Assembly: GCF_025370105.1 (NCBI RefSeq)
Contig: NZ_JANQBK010000008.1
Location: 124,001 to 188,000 of the forward strand
DNA from: Sphingomonas hylomeconis
GTDB lineage: Bacteria; Pseudomonadota; Alphaproteobacteria; Sphingomonadales; Sphingomonadaceae
Reading direction: 5' to 3'
Length of the DNA stretch: 64,000 nucleotides
Made by a program: the position numbers and the translations under genes. Shown here piece by piece: positions 45,611 through 54,452 of the stretch (position 1 is the stretch's first letter; every line of letters begins with the position of its first letter). The notes under the pieces were generated by a model. That model was not told where the DNA came from. It was given only the letters and a program-made list of their open reading frames with translations, and did no database searches.

Positions 45611-46770
45611 TGAGCATGTACCTCACCAATGGTACGATCCTGCATCCGGACCACGGCATCGTCGACGGTCATGCGCTGCAGGTCGCAGACGGCCGCATTG
45701 CGGGTATCGTGCGTGCTGGCGACGTGCCGGCGGGGGCAATCACGGTCGACCTCGGGGGCAACCTGCTCGCGCCGGGGTTCGTCGATCTGCAATGCAATGG
45801 CGGCGGCGGCGTGCTGTTCAACGACGATCCGTCGGTCGCGGCGTTGCGCGCGATCTCCGCCGCGCATAGCCGGTTCGGGACGACCGCGTTCCTGCCGACG
45901 CTGATCAGCGACGACCTGCCGACCATGCAGCGCGCGCTGCTCGCGGTGAACGAGGCGATGGCGGCCGGCGTGCCGGGGATCGTCGGCATCCATCTCGAAG
46001 GGCCGTTCCTGAACACGGAACGCAAGGGGATCCACGATTCCGCCAAAATCCGCCCGCTGACCGCCGCCGATGTCGATGTCATCCTGGCCGACCGCCCGGC
46101 GACGACGCTCGTTACGCTGGCGCCCGAGCTCGCCCCGCCCGACCAGCTGGGCCGGCTGCGCGACGCCGCGGTGCTGATCTGCGCCGGCCACACCAACGCG
46201 ACGTTCGAACAGACGATGCAGGCCTTCGCCAGCGGTGTTTCCGGCGTTACCCATCTGTTCAACGCGATGTCGCCGCTGCGCGCGCGCGAGCCGGGCGCGG
46301 TGGGCGCGGCCTTGCTGTCGCCCGAGTGCTGGTGCTGCATCATCGTCGATGGCGAGCACGTCCATCCCGCCGCGCTGCAACTGGCACTGCGCGTCAAGGG
46401 ATCGTCGGAGCGCTTCATCCTCGTCACCGATGCCATGCCGACGGTCGGCCAGGCGGTGAAGGAATTCGTGCTCAACGGCGAAACGATCACCGCGCATGGC
46501 GGCGTGTGCCAGAATAGCGGCGGCACGCTGGCCGGATCGGACCTCGACATGGCGCAGGCGGTGGCCAAGACCGTTGCCCTGCTGGGCGTCGACCGCGCCG
46601 AAGCGATCGGCATGGCCAGCGCCAATCCTGCCCGCTACCTCGGATTGGACGACCGGTTCGGCACGCTGGCACCGGGGCTCGCGGCGAACCTCGTCGAACT
46701 CGCGCCCGATGGCGCCGTGCGCCGGACCTGGATCGACGGCACGCTGGTCTGGGATGCAGCGGCCGGGTGA
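45610..46770 (+). CDS. nagA: N-acetylglucosamine-6-phosphate deacetylase
   Basis: A 386-residue amidohydrolase of the NagA type. Conserved features are APGFVDLQCNGGGG, GIHLEGPFLNTERKGIHD (metal-binding Glu), AGHTNATFEQ, THLFNAMSPLRAREPG, VDGEHVHP and LVTDAMP (catalytic Asp). It removes acetate from GlcNAc-6-phosphate. The ATG lies inside the stop of the upstream SIS gene (TGATG), so expression is coupled and the two enzymes form the cytosolic half of GlcNAc catabolism fed by the PTS. Confidence 0.95.
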   Translation: MSMYLTNGTILHPDHGIVDGHALQVADGRIAGIVRAGDVPAGAITVDLGGNLLAPGFVDLQCNGGGGVLFNDDPSVAALRAISAAHSRFGTTAFLPTLISDDLPTMQRALLAVNEAMAAGVPGIVGIHLEGPFLNTERKGIHDSAKIRPLTAADVDVILADRPATTLVTLAPELAPPDQLGRLRDAAVLICAGHTNATFEQTMQAFASGVSGVTHLFNAMSPLRAREPGAVGAALLSPECWCCIIVDGEHVHPAALQLALRVKGSSERFILVTDAMPTVGQAVKEFVLNGETITAHGGVCQNSGGTLAGSDLDMAQAVAKTVALLGVDRAEAIGMASANPARYLGLDDRFGTLAPGLAANLVELAPDGAVRRTWIDGTLVWDAAAG

Positions 46771-46905
46771 CGCCCGCGAGGCCCGGCTAGATGCTCTGCC
46801 GTCACGGAAGGATCGAGCACTGACCCGGCCCTTTGACAAGCTTCAAAGGAATGATACCATTCTGCTTCCTATATAGAACGACTCGAACGTTTAGGGAGAG
46901 ATGAG

Positions 46906-47643
46906 ATGATGCGACGGCCTTCTTACCGGATTGCGGCTGCCTGCCTGGCGACCTCGCTCGCGACGGCGGCGCTGCCGGCTGCGGCCAAGACGCTGCAATT
47001 TGCCGGTCACACCTGGACGGTTCGGGCCAATGGCGTCGGCGCGCCGCGCAACAATGCCTGGTGCGAGGACAATGCCTTTGTCGATGCCAGCGGCTATCTC
47101 CACCTCAAGCTGACCAACAAGAACGGCGCCTGGTGTGCCGCGCAGGTCTCGTCGACCGACAGCATGGGCTTTGGCACCTATCAGTGGCAGCTGCGCAGCC
47201 GGGTGGACAATCTGGACAAGAACGTCGTCGTCGGGCTGTTCAACTATCCCCCGAGCAATGTCGCGCCCGACGAGACCAACGAGATCGATATCGAGTTCAC
47301 CAAATGGGGCATCGCCGGCGCGAATGCGCTGAACTACACGATCTATCCCGCCGTCACCGGCGTGCCGTACACGACACAGAACTTCCCGATCGCGATGAAC
47401 GGCGATTTCAGCACGCATCGCTTCATCTGGAAGCGGCAGTCGATCCGCTTCCAATCGACCAACGGGCATTACGACAACAATCCGCTGCCGATCGCCGACT
47501 GGACCTATGCCCCGGCCGATTATGCCCAGCGGATCGGATCGACCCCGATCCCGGTGTTCATGAACATCTGGATGACGGCCGCGCCGACCAATGGCCTGCC
47601 GGTCGAGATCGTCATCTCGTCGTTCAAGTTCACGCCGGGCTGA
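46906..47643 (+). CDS. Secreted GH16-family glycoside hydrolase
   Basis: A 245-residue exported enzyme. A signal peptide (~1-27, ending LPAAAK) precedes a concanavalin-type beta-sandwich. The active-site motif is ETNEIDIEFTKWG, which contains the GH16 EIDIE pattern without the extra bulge residue found in laminarinases, closer to lichenase-like or transglycosylase subfamilies. GH16 enzymes cut beta-1,3/1,4-glucans, galactans or xyloglucan. Placed after nagA with its own GGGAG ribosome site, it may work on mixed glucan/chitin walls; the substrate is not certain. Confidence 0.85.
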   Translation: MMRRPSYRIAAACLATSLATAALPAAAKTLQFAGHTWTVRANGVGAPRNNAWCEDNAFVDASGYLHLKLTNKNGAWCAAQVSSTDSMGFGTYQWQLRSRVDNLDKNVVVGLFNYPPSNVAPDETNEIDIEFTKWGIAGANALNYTIYPAVTGVPYTTQNFPIAMNGDFSTHRFIWKRQSIRFQSTNGHYDNNPLPIADWTYAPADYAQRIGSTPIPVFMNIWMTAAPTNGLPVEIVISSFKFTPG

Positions 47644-47677
47644 GATCGGGCGGCGGCGGGGCATCGAGGCGAGCGAC

Positions 47678-48250
47678 ATGAAGACGATCGGCGTGATCTG
47701 CGGTGGCGTGGTAGCGGGCGCCGCGATCCTGCTGGCCGGCACCGGGCGCCGGCCCGCCGGTTTACGGGACCGTCCGGTCCAGGTCGTCGCGGCGGCACCG
47801 GCCGGCGGAGCGGTCGTGCCCGAGCCGGTACGCACAGCGCCGCGCCGGGACGATGCCCCGCCGGCAGGGCCGTCGCTCAAGTCGGGGATCGGCGCGCGTG
47901 ACGATGCGCGTGCCATGCTCGGCATGCTCGCGGCACAGGCGCACACCGAGAAGCGGGATGGGGCCTGGGCAGACCGCAGCGAAGCGCAATTGCGACCGTT
48001 GCTGGCCCGGATCATGCCCTATGGCGCGGTCCCGGCGGCGGTAGAATGCCGTGAAACGATGTGCGCGATCGTCGGGTCGCTGCCGGAGTCGTTTGGCGCC
48101 GGGGAGGTCAGTGCGCTGTTGCAGGCCCTGCAGGGCAAGGAGATGCGCGCCGCCTTGCCCGACAGCAATCTGGTCGGTGGACCCGCCGTCACCACTCAAT
48201 CCCGGGGCGGCAGTCGGTACGCGCTGTTCTTCAAGCGCGCGGAACCATGA
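47678..48250 (+). CDS. Hypothetical membrane-anchored or exported protein
   Basis: A 190-residue protein I do not recognise. ATG 47678 opens a hydrophobic segment (TIGVICGGVVAGAAILLAG), then a Pro/Ala-rich linker and a C-terminal domain from about residue 75 with two cysteines five residues apart (VECRETMCAIVG). The layout suggests a periplasmic domain tethered by an N-terminal helix. It follows the GH16 gene by 34 bases in the same direction, so co-transcription is possible. Confidence 0.7.
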   Translation: MKTIGVICGGVVAGAAILLAGTGRRPAGLRDRPVQVVAAAPAGGAVVPEPVRTAPRRDDAPPAGPSLKSGIGARDDARAMLGMLAAQAHTEKRDGAWADRSEAQLRPLLARIMPYGAVPAAVECRETMCAIVGSLPESFGAGEVSALLQALQGKEMRAALPDSNLVGGPAVTTQSRGGSRYALFFKRAEP

Positions 48251-48275
48251 ACCCGCGTCGTGGTGCAGGATGGCG

Positions 48276-49610
48276 CTACGCGTTCTCGCCGGGCAACGCC
48301 TGCAGGACCATCGCGCGAACATCGACCCGCGCCTTCAGCCGCGCCGCCAGCAGGGCGGTGCCGCTGATCTTGCGCTGGACGAACAGCGTGTCGACCGGCG
48401 GCACGTGCCAGGTGTCGCGATCGGCGGCCATCGCCATGCCCTGATCGCGCAGCACGCCGACGAACGCGCGATCGCCGAAATCGAACGGCCCGGTGCGGTT
48501 CAGTTCGACCAGGATCACGTCGATCATCCGGTCGATCAGCGCGCCGTGCCGCGCGACCGCGGCGTCGCCGAGAAAGCCGACGCTGATCGCCGCCTGGCGC
48601 ACGGCGTCCCGGCTGCCCGACAGGCCGGCGCGCAGCAGTTGGCGATAGCCGTCGACGGTCGATTGCGCGACCGCGCGCGCCGCGCCGAAATCCAGCAGCA
48701 CCAGCTTCCCGGTGTCCGGCTGATAGCGGTAATTGGCGAAGTTGGGATCGGTCTGCATCACCCCGAACTCGAACAGTTCGCGCAGCACCAGCGCGATCAG
48801 CGACGCCATCGCCGCATCGCGCCGGTCCTGCGCGCCCTCCGCCAGCGTCTCGATCGGCACGCCCTCGACGAAGCTCATCGCCAGCACGCTGGGCCCGCTG
48901 AATTCGGCATCGAACGTCGGCACGACATAGGCATCGTCGCCCGCCAGCAACTTGTGGAAGCGCGCCAGCTGCGCCCCCTCGCGGACATAATCCGCTTCCT
49001 CGTGCAGCTGCCGCTTCGCCTCGGCCAGCAACGGCGCGATATCGAGCGTCTTGGGCAGCGCGCCGGAGACGCGCAGCAGCGTCGCGACATTGTCGACATC
49101 GGCGTCGATACTCTCGCGGACACCGGGATATTGCACCTTGATCGCGAGCTCGCGGCCGTCATGCGTGCGTGCGCGGTGCACCTGGCCGATCGACGCGGCG
49201 GCCATCGGCCCGGCGTCGAACCGCGCGAACCGCCGCCGCCAGTCTTTGCCCCAGGCCTGCGCCAGCACCTGCTGCAACTGCGCCGGGGGCATATGATGCG
49301 CGCGATCGCGCAACCGCGCGAGGATCTGCGTCAGCTCGGCCGGCAGGAAGTCGCCGGCATCCATCGAAATCATCTGGCCGAGCTTCATCGCCGCGCCGCG
49401 CAGGTGCGACAATTGCTCCGCCACGCGCCCGACATTGCCCGGCGTCAGTAGCAGATCGCGCAGCTGCGGGCGCTGCCCGTCGGCCAGCCGCCGCGCGCCT
49501 TCGGCGATCACCCCGCCCGCCACGCCGCCGGCCAGGCGACCGAACACGCCGAGCCGCGACAGCCGCCCGCTCGGCACGGCCCGGCCACGGGAATCGCGCT
49601 CGTCGGTCAT
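48276..49610 (-). CDS. ABC1/UbiB-family atypical kinase
   Basis: A 444-residue ABC1 (COQ8/UbiB) family protein. The family KxGQ motif is MKLGQM (K76-Q79), followed by the A-rich nucleotide loop AAASIGQVHRA and metal-binding LLDFGAAR. Such proteins are ATPases or kinases tied to ubiquinone biosynthesis or lipid homeostasis. It lacks the C-terminal membrane helices of true UbiB, so it is probably a paralogue. It begins seven bases after the DUF427 gene in an apparent three-gene operon with the DCC protein. Confidence 0.9.
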   Translation of the reverse strand: MTDERDSRGRAVPSGRLSRLGVFGRLAGGVAGGVIAEGARRLADGQRPQLRDLLLTPGNVGRVAEQLSHLRGAAMKLGQMISMDAGDFLPAELTQILARLRDRAHHMPPAQLQQVLAQAWGKDWRRRFARFDAGPMAAASIGQVHRARTHDGRELAIKVQYPGVRESIDADVDNVATLLRVSGALPKTLDIAPLLAEAKRQLHEEADYVREGAQLARFHKLLAGDDAYVVPTFDAEFSGPSVLAMSFVEGVPIETLAEGAQDRRDAAMASLIALVLRELFEFGVMQTDPNFANYRYQPDTGKLVLLDFGAARAVAQSTVDGYRQLLRAGLSGSRDAVRQAAISVGFLGDAAVARHGALIDRMIDVILVELNRTGPFDFGDRAFVGVLRDQGMAMAADRDTWHVPPVDTLFVQRKISGTALLAARLKARVDVRAMVLQALPGENA

Positions 49611-49617
49611 CCGAACC

Positions 49618-50112
49618 TCACCAATATCGACTGCCCGGCACGCCCTTGAACGGGCCAGCCAGCGCGCCGGTTATCCACCCGCCATAAAATGCGCCCGGCT
49701 GCGGGACGACCGTTTCGCCATCGACGCTGCAGCGATCGAATGGCGCGGCATAGAAAGCGACATGATCCTTGAGCAGTGCGAACGGCGCACTCGGCGCGGC
49801 ATAGCTCCAGCCGACATGCGGCAGGACCAGATCGCCGAGCACGACGTCCCAATAGCCGGCAACGCCCTTCCACTCGCAGAACGAGCTGCCCGCGGCGCGG
49901 CGCAGCACGCCCTCGCGAATGTCGGCGCGCGGGATGTAATAGCTTGGCGGATGGCTCGTCTCGAGCGTGCGGACGGTCGCGCGACTATCGGCGATCACGA
50001 CGCCGTGATGCTCGATCACCACATGGGCATGGGTCGCCTCGGCGATGGCGGGGCGCGGAAACGACCATACGCTTTCCTGCCCGGGGCCGACCGGCAACGG
50101 CTCCGGCCTCAT
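49618..50112 (-). CDS. DUF427 domain protein
   Basis: A 164-residue protein matching DUF427 (beta-rich fold, also in NTP-transferase-like annotations). Conserved segments are VVIADSRATVRTLETSHPPSYYIPR and SSFCEWKGVAGYWDV, with FYGGWIT near the C-terminus. No enzymatic activity is established for the family. It overlaps the DCC gene by four bases (ATGA) and precedes the UbiB-like gene. Confidence 0.88.
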   Translation of the reverse strand: MRPEPLPVGPGQESVWSFPRPAIAEATHAHVVIEHHGVVIADSRATVRTLETSHPPSYYIPRADIREGVLRRAAGSSFCEWKGVAGYWDVVLGDLVLPHVGWSYAAPSAPFALLKDHVAFYAAPFDRCSVDGETVVPQPGAFYGGWITGALAGPFKGVPGSRYW

Positions 50113-50495
50113 GACCGTTCCAGCCGCACGGCAAGCCGCTGCAACCGCGGGCGCAGCCGCAGGAACCCGCGATACGCCTGCTCCAGCCCGGCCAGCACCA
50201 AGCGGTTGCGCGCCAGCAGCCCCAAAGGCCTGAGCAGCGGGATCGCCCGCCACATCGCGCCGAACGCGGCCGCGCCCGACAGCATCCGATCCCCCTCGCG
50301 GGCGTGGAACCGCGCCAGCAGCGCCGCGCGATCGACCGGGCACGAACTCGACTCGCCCGACGCGAGATCGACGAAATCGATCCGCCCGGCGCGGTCGAGC
50401 CGGCGCATACCGGCAATCTCGCGCCGGCACAGCGGGCAACCGCCGTCATACCAGACGGTGAGCGGTTGCGCCGCGGAAGGAGTCGAGGACATCAT
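50109..50495 (-). CDS. DCC-family thiol-disulfide oxidoreductase-like protein (DUF393)
   Basis: A 128-residue DUF393 protein. The N-terminal motif VWYDGGCPLCRREI supplies the DxxCxxC signature of the family, which is related to thioredoxin-like proteins. Redox activity is presumed rather than shown. It is the first gene of the DCC-DUF427-UbiB-like operon. Confidence 0.88.
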   Translation of the reverse strand: MMSSTPSAAQPLTVWYDGGCPLCRREIAGMRRLDRAGRIDFVDLASGESSSCPVDRAALLARFHAREGDRMLSGAAAFGAMWRAIPLLRPLGLLARNRLVLAGLEQAYRGFLRLRPRLQRLAVRLERS

Positions 50496-50538
50496 GCGAA
50501 GGGCACAACGCCGGGGAAGCGCGATCGGGCGCGCGGGC

Positions 50539-51060
50539 CTATCGTTTCATCCGCGGCATGCCCAGGAAGTCGCGCTTGCCCAGCTTCACGCCCTGCGCGC
50601 GCAGGATCGCATAGGCCGCGGTGGCGTGAAAATAGAAGTTTGGCTGCGAGAAGGAGAGCAGGAAATTGGCGCCGGTGAAGGGCATCCGGGTCTCGCCCAT
50701 GGCGAACTGCGTGTCGCTGTCGGCCAGCGCATCGAACGTGTCGCGATCGATCGCCTTGAGGCTGGCGATCGCCGACTGCAGCACCTCGTGCAGCCCGGCG
50801 AACGTGGTCGGCCAGGGCGTCATGTCGGGCGAGAAGCTGCCCGCGCGCACGCCCTCGATGCCGCCGATCGAATGCGCCGCGCAGGATTTCACCTGATAGC
50901 CGAACGGCAGCATGTCGGGCGCAAGACGCGCATCGATGAGGTCGGCCTCGGCCATCCCCTGCGCGCCGCAAAACGCCTCCGCCTTGTCGAGCAGCGCATC
51001 GATCGCGCCGAGGATCTGGAGGTTCGACGGTATCACGGCGTCATATAGCGAGAACGACAT
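50539..51060 (-). CDS. DUF1993 domain protein
   Basis: A 173-residue helical protein matching DUF1993 (DinB-like fold). Recognisable stretches are ARLAPDMLPFGYQVKSCAAH near residue 50 and LSFSQPNFYFHATAAYAILR near residue 140. The function is unknown. It is 43 bases upstream of the DCC gene and might be the first gene of that operon. Confidence 0.88.
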   Translation of the reverse strand: MSFSLYDAVIPSNLQILGAIDALLDKAEAFCGAQGMAEADLIDARLAPDMLPFGYQVKSCAAHSIGGIEGVRAGSFSPDMTPWPTTFAGLHEVLQSAIASLKAIDRDTFDALADSDTQFAMGETRMPFTGANFLLSFSQPNFYFHATAAYAILRAQGVKLGKRDFLGMPRMKR

Positions 51061-51238
51061 GTCTTATGCTCCATCCGGTGTGCCGGCCTTATGCGATGTC
51101 GCGGTCCTCAGGTCCACGGGCACAGTGTCCATGCTCGTCGCGTCCGGTGATTTTTCGGCGACGGAACGGCGCGGCGGCTGCGTTGAAGCGGTATCCGGCA
51201 GCCGGGAGCGCGCTGCCGGCGAGCAGAAGGAGACTATC

Positions 51239-51490
51239 ATGCGAACATTGCTGCTGGCCGCACTTGCGGCAGGCGCCGCCTTCGTGGCCGCCCCGCCAGC
51301 CGAGGCGCGACAGGGCTGCGGCGTCGGCGCGCATCGCGGCCCGAACGGCTATTGCCGCCCCAATCGCGGTCGCGTCGTTGTGGTGCCCGCCCGGCGGGTC
51401 GGATATTTCTATCACGGGCGCGGCTATTGGGATGGCCGGCGCTATTGGGGCCATCGCTATCGCGTCCGTGGTGGATGGCGCTATCGCTGA
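51239..51490 (+). CDS. GCG_CRPN-type small exported protein
   Basis: An 83-residue secreted protein. ATG 51239 has GAAGGAG upstream and opens a signal peptide ending AEA. The mature part begins GCGVGAHRGPNGYCRPN, the signature of the GCG/CRPN prefix family, followed by a basic Tyr/Gly/Arg-rich tail (GYFYHGRGYWDGRRYWGHRY). Such proteins are abundant in rhizobia and sphingomonads; the function is unknown, possibly envelope-associated. Confidence 0.88.
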   Translation: MRTLLLAALAAGAAFVAAPPAEARQGCGVGAHRGPNGYCRPNRGRVVVVPARRVGYFYHGRGYWDGRRYWGHRYRVRGGWRYR

Positions 51491-51574
51491 GGATCTGGCG
51501 GGGGCGCTGGCACACGGCGCCCCCGCCATTCTCCATGTCGGGCGCGACGGGGTTGGCGCAGCAATGGGTGACGG

Positions 51575-52126
51575 TTGAGCGTAGACGATCCCGATACGCA
51601 GCTGATCGAGCGGGTCGGCCAGGGCGAGCCGGCGGCGATGCGCCTGCTCGTCGCGGCCAAATTGCCGCGTGTCCTGAATCTTGCGACGCGGATGCTGCAC
51701 GACACCATGGCGGCCGAGGACGTCGCGCAGGACGCGTTCGTGCGCGTGTGGCGCAACGCCGGCAAGTGGCAGCCGGGCCGCGCGCGGTTCGACACCTGGC
51801 TGCACACCGTGGTGCTCAACCTGTGCCGCGACCGACTGCGGCGGCACCGCGAGGCCAGCGGCGCGGCGGTGCCCGACCATCCCGATCCCGCGCCCGATGC
51901 CGAGGCACAATTGATCGCCGCGCAGCGCGGGCGCGACGTGGCGGCGGCGATTGCGGCCTTGCCGGCGCGCCAGCGCGAGGCGATCCTGTTGGTCCATTAC
52001 CAGGATCTGTCCGGCGTCGAAGCGGCCACTGCGCTGGACATCAGCATCGAGGCGCTCGAATCGTTGCTGGCCCGGGGGCGGCGCACGCTGCGGGGCCAAC
52101 TTCAATCGCAGAAAGGTGATCCATGA
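51575..52126 (+). CDS. ECF-type RNA polymerase sigma factor
   Basis: A 183-residue sigma-70 family extracytoplasmic factor. Region 2 contains MLHDTMAAEDVAQDAFVRVW, and region 4 contains LPARQREAILLVHYQDLSGVEAATALDIS. A stop codon just upstream in frame limits the start to TTG 51575. The gene overlaps the next small membrane-protein gene by ATGA, and a CnrX-like sensor follows, forming a CnrH-CnrY-CnrX-like arrangement. Confidence 0.92.
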   Translation: MSVDDPDTQLIERVGQGEPAAMRLLVAAKLPRVLNLATRMLHDTMAAEDVAQDAFVRVWRNAGKWQPGRARFDTWLHTVVLNLCRDRLRRHREASGAAVPDHPDPAPDAEAQLIAAQRGRDVAAAIAALPARQREAILLVHYQDLSGVEAATALDISIEALESLLARGRRTLRGQLQSQKGDP

Positions 52127-52530
52127 CGACGCCCTTGCCCCTGCCGAGATTCCAGGAACTGGCGGATGCCTATGGCGGCGTGATTGCGCGCTGGCCGGCG
52201 GCGGTTCGCGACGCTGCGCGCGTCACCGCGATGCACCCCGTCGCCGCCGCGATCCTCGCCCAGGCATTGTTGCTCGATGAGACGCTGGATGCCTGGCAGC
52301 TTGCGGCGCCGCCGGCCCGGCTACGTGACGCCGTGTTGGCCCGCGCCCCCGATCGCACGCCCGATCGAACGATCGTCCGCAGCGCGCGGCTGTGGTGGTC
52401 GGGCGTCGGTATCGCCGCCACGCTGGCGGGCGCGACCGCCGGGATCGCGGCGGTCGCCATGCTTGGCCCGATCGACGCGCCGTCCGATGCGGTCACGTCG
52501 TTCGGCGATATCGGCGCACAGGAGAGTTGA
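52123..52530 (+). CDS. Small membrane protein, probable anti-sigma factor
   Basis: A 135-residue protein with a cytoplasmic N-terminal part (~1-88) and one hydrophobic helix (SGVGIAATLAGATAGIAAVAML). Size, topology and ATGA coupling to the sigma gene fit a one-helix anti-sigma factor that would hold the sigma factor at the membrane. There is no strong family motif, so the role rests on context. Confidence 0.75.
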   Translation: MTTPLPLPRFQELADAYGGVIARWPAAVRDAARVTAMHPVAAAILAQALLLDETLDAWQLAAPPARLRDAVLARAPDRTPDRTIVRSARLWWSGVGIAATLAGATAGIAAVAMLGPIDAPSDAVTSFGDIGAQES

Positions 52531-52533
52531 TCG

Positions 52534-52980
52534 ATGGGAAAGATGCGTATCGTGCTGGCGGTCTCGATCGTCCTCAACCTGTTCCTCGCCGCCGCGCTGA
52601 TTGCGGGATATGTTTCGCTGCGCGCCGACAACCGCATGATCAACGCCGGCGCGCTCCGCGTCGCCGGCGCCGAGCTGCCCGCCGGAGTGCGCAAGCCGTT
52701 CCGCCAGGCGCTGCGCCAGGCGCGCCGCGCGATGCGGCCGACGATCGCCGAAGGGCGCGATGCCAAGGCCGAGGCCGCCGCCTTGCTGCGCCGCCCGACC
52801 GTCGATCAGACCGCCGTCAACGCCGCGCTCGATCGTGCGCGGGCCGCGGACATGGCGGTGCGCGCCGCGGTCGAGCGCCGCGCGGTTGCGTTTGCAGCAA
52901 CGCTTTCGCCGGCGGATCGCCGCGCACTCGCCGAAGCGATGCAGCGCCGCGCCACCGCGCCGAACCGCCCCGCCAGATAA
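52534..52980 (+). CDS. Periplasmic CnrX-like metal/stress sensor
   Basis: A 148-residue protein with one N-terminal membrane helix (IVLAVSIVLNLFLAAALIAGYV) and an alpha-helical periplasmic domain rich in Arg and Ala, of the Metal_resist/CnrX type. In CnrYXH systems this subunit senses metal ions and frees the sigma factor. The metal-ligand Met/His/Glu cluster is not obvious here, so the signal may differ. It starts three bases after the preceding stop. Confidence 0.75.
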   Translation: MGKMRIVLAVSIVLNLFLAAALIAGYVSLRADNRMINAGALRVAGAELPAGVRKPFRQALRQARRAMRPTIAEGRDAKAEAAALLRRPTVDQTAVNAALDRARAADMAVRAAVERRAVAFAATLSPADRRALAEAMQRRATAPNRPAR

Positions 52981-53050
52981 CCGGCCGCGACGGAAAGACC
53001 CTGCTCGTGCGTTGAAGAGGCATCGAATACCCAGCGAGGTGCCCGCCGTC

Positions 53051-54448
53051 ATGCCGTCCCCATCCCTGTCGCCCGCGGCGATCGCGCTCAACCGCTTCGG
53101 GCTCGGCGCGCGCTCGGACGATGCCGCCCCCGCAGATCCAAAACGCTGGCTGACCGATCAGTTCGGCCGCTTCGAGGTCCGCCCGGCGGGGTTCGCCGCG
53201 CTCGACGATGCCGGGCTGGCGGCACAGCGCTATCGCGAGGCGCAACAGGCCGTGCGGCAGATGGCCCGGCAGGAGGCCGCCACCGACGCGACCGACATGA
53301 AGGCGGCGCGCAAGGATTCCCGCCAGGATCTGCAGGCACTGTATCGTGCCGGGGTGCAGGCGCGCGCCGATAGCGCGCTCGCCACCGCGGCGCCGTTCGT
53401 CGAACGGATGGTGCATTTCTGGGCGAACCATTTCTGCGTCTCGGTCGATACCCCGCCGGTCACCGCCTTCGCCGGCGCGTTCGAGCGCGATGCGATCCGC
53501 CCGCACGTGCTCGGCAGCTTTGCCGACATGGCGCTGGCGGCGGAGCGCCACCCGGCGATGCTGCTCTATCTCAACCAGGTCCAGTCGATCGGCCCCGGCA
53601 GCCCCGCGGCGGCGCGCAATCCGGACCGCAAGCGCGGGCTGAACGAGAATCTCGCGCGCGAGATCATGGAGTTGCACACGCTCGGCGTACGCTCGGGCTA
53701 TACCCAGGCGGACGTCACCGAATTCGCGCGCGCGCTGACCGGCTGGAGCGTCGAGGGCCTGGGGCCCGGCGCGCGGCAGGGCGATCCCAACGCGTTCGCC
53801 TTCCGCGCGCGCCAGCACGAGCCCGGCGAACGCACCATCCTCGGCAAGCGTTATGCGCAGCCGGGCGACGCGCAGGGCCGCGCCGCTCTGCTCGATTTCG
53901 CCGCCGCCCCCGCCACCGCGACGCATATCGCCACCAAGCTTGCGCGCCACTTTGCCGGCGACGATCCGCCCCGCGCGCTGATCGCGCGGCTCGCCGACAG
54001 CTTCACGCGCAGCAAGGGCGATCTGCCCACGCTCTACGCCACGCTGATTGCCGCGCCCGAGGCATGGGTGCCGACCCCGACCAAGTTCAAGACGCCGTGG
54101 GAATGGACCATCTCCAGCCTGCGCGGTCTCGGCTACCGGCAGGCCGGCCGGATGCAGATCGCGACGCTGCAGACGCAACTCGGGCAGCGCGTGTGGAAGC
54201 CCGGCGCCCCGGCGGGCTGGGACGATATCGCGGCGAGCTGGGCCGGGCCCGATGCGCTGCTGCGCCGGGTCGAGGTCGCGCAGCGCCTCGCGGCGCCGCT
54301 CGGCGAGCGGCTCGATGCCCGCACGCTCGCGCCCAAACTGCTGCCGGCGTCGCTCGGCGCTGCCACCGCCGACCAGATATCGCGTGCGGAAAGCCCGGCC
54401 GGGGCGCTCGCGCTGATGCTCGTCGCCCCCGATTTCCTGAGGAGATGA
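53051..54448 (+). CDS. DUF1800 family protein
   Basis: A 465-residue DUF1800 protein. Conserved segments are ALNRFGLGAR near the N-terminus, MVHFWANHFCVS in the middle, and GLNENLAREIMELHTLGV with TQADVTEFARALTGW. These proteins always occur next to DUF1501 proteins and are thought to act in the envelope, but the biochemical role is unknown. ATG 53051 has GAGGTG nine bases before it; GTG 53039 is an alternative. It is followed by the DUF1501 gene after four bases. Confidence 0.92.
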   Translation: MPSPSLSPAAIALNRFGLGARSDDAAPADPKRWLTDQFGRFEVRPAGFAALDDAGLAAQRYREAQQAVRQMARQEAATDATDMKAARKDSRQDLQALYRAGVQARADSALATAAPFVERMVHFWANHFCVSVDTPPVTAFAGAFERDAIRPHVLGSFADMALAAERHPAMLLYLNQVQSIGPGSPAAARNPDRKRGLNENLAREIMELHTLGVRSGYTQADVTEFARALTGWSVEGLGPGARQGDPNAFAFRARQHEPGERTILGKRYAQPGDAQGRAALLDFAAAPATATHIATKLARHFAGDDPPRALIARLADSFTRSKGDLPTLYATLIAAPEAWVPTPTKFKTPWEWTISSLRGLGYRQAGRMQIATLQTQLGQRVWKPGAPAGWDDIAASWAGPDALLRRVEVAQRLAAPLGERLDARTLAPKLLPASLGAATADQISRAESPAGALALMLVAPDFLRR

Positions 54449-54452
54449 TCCG

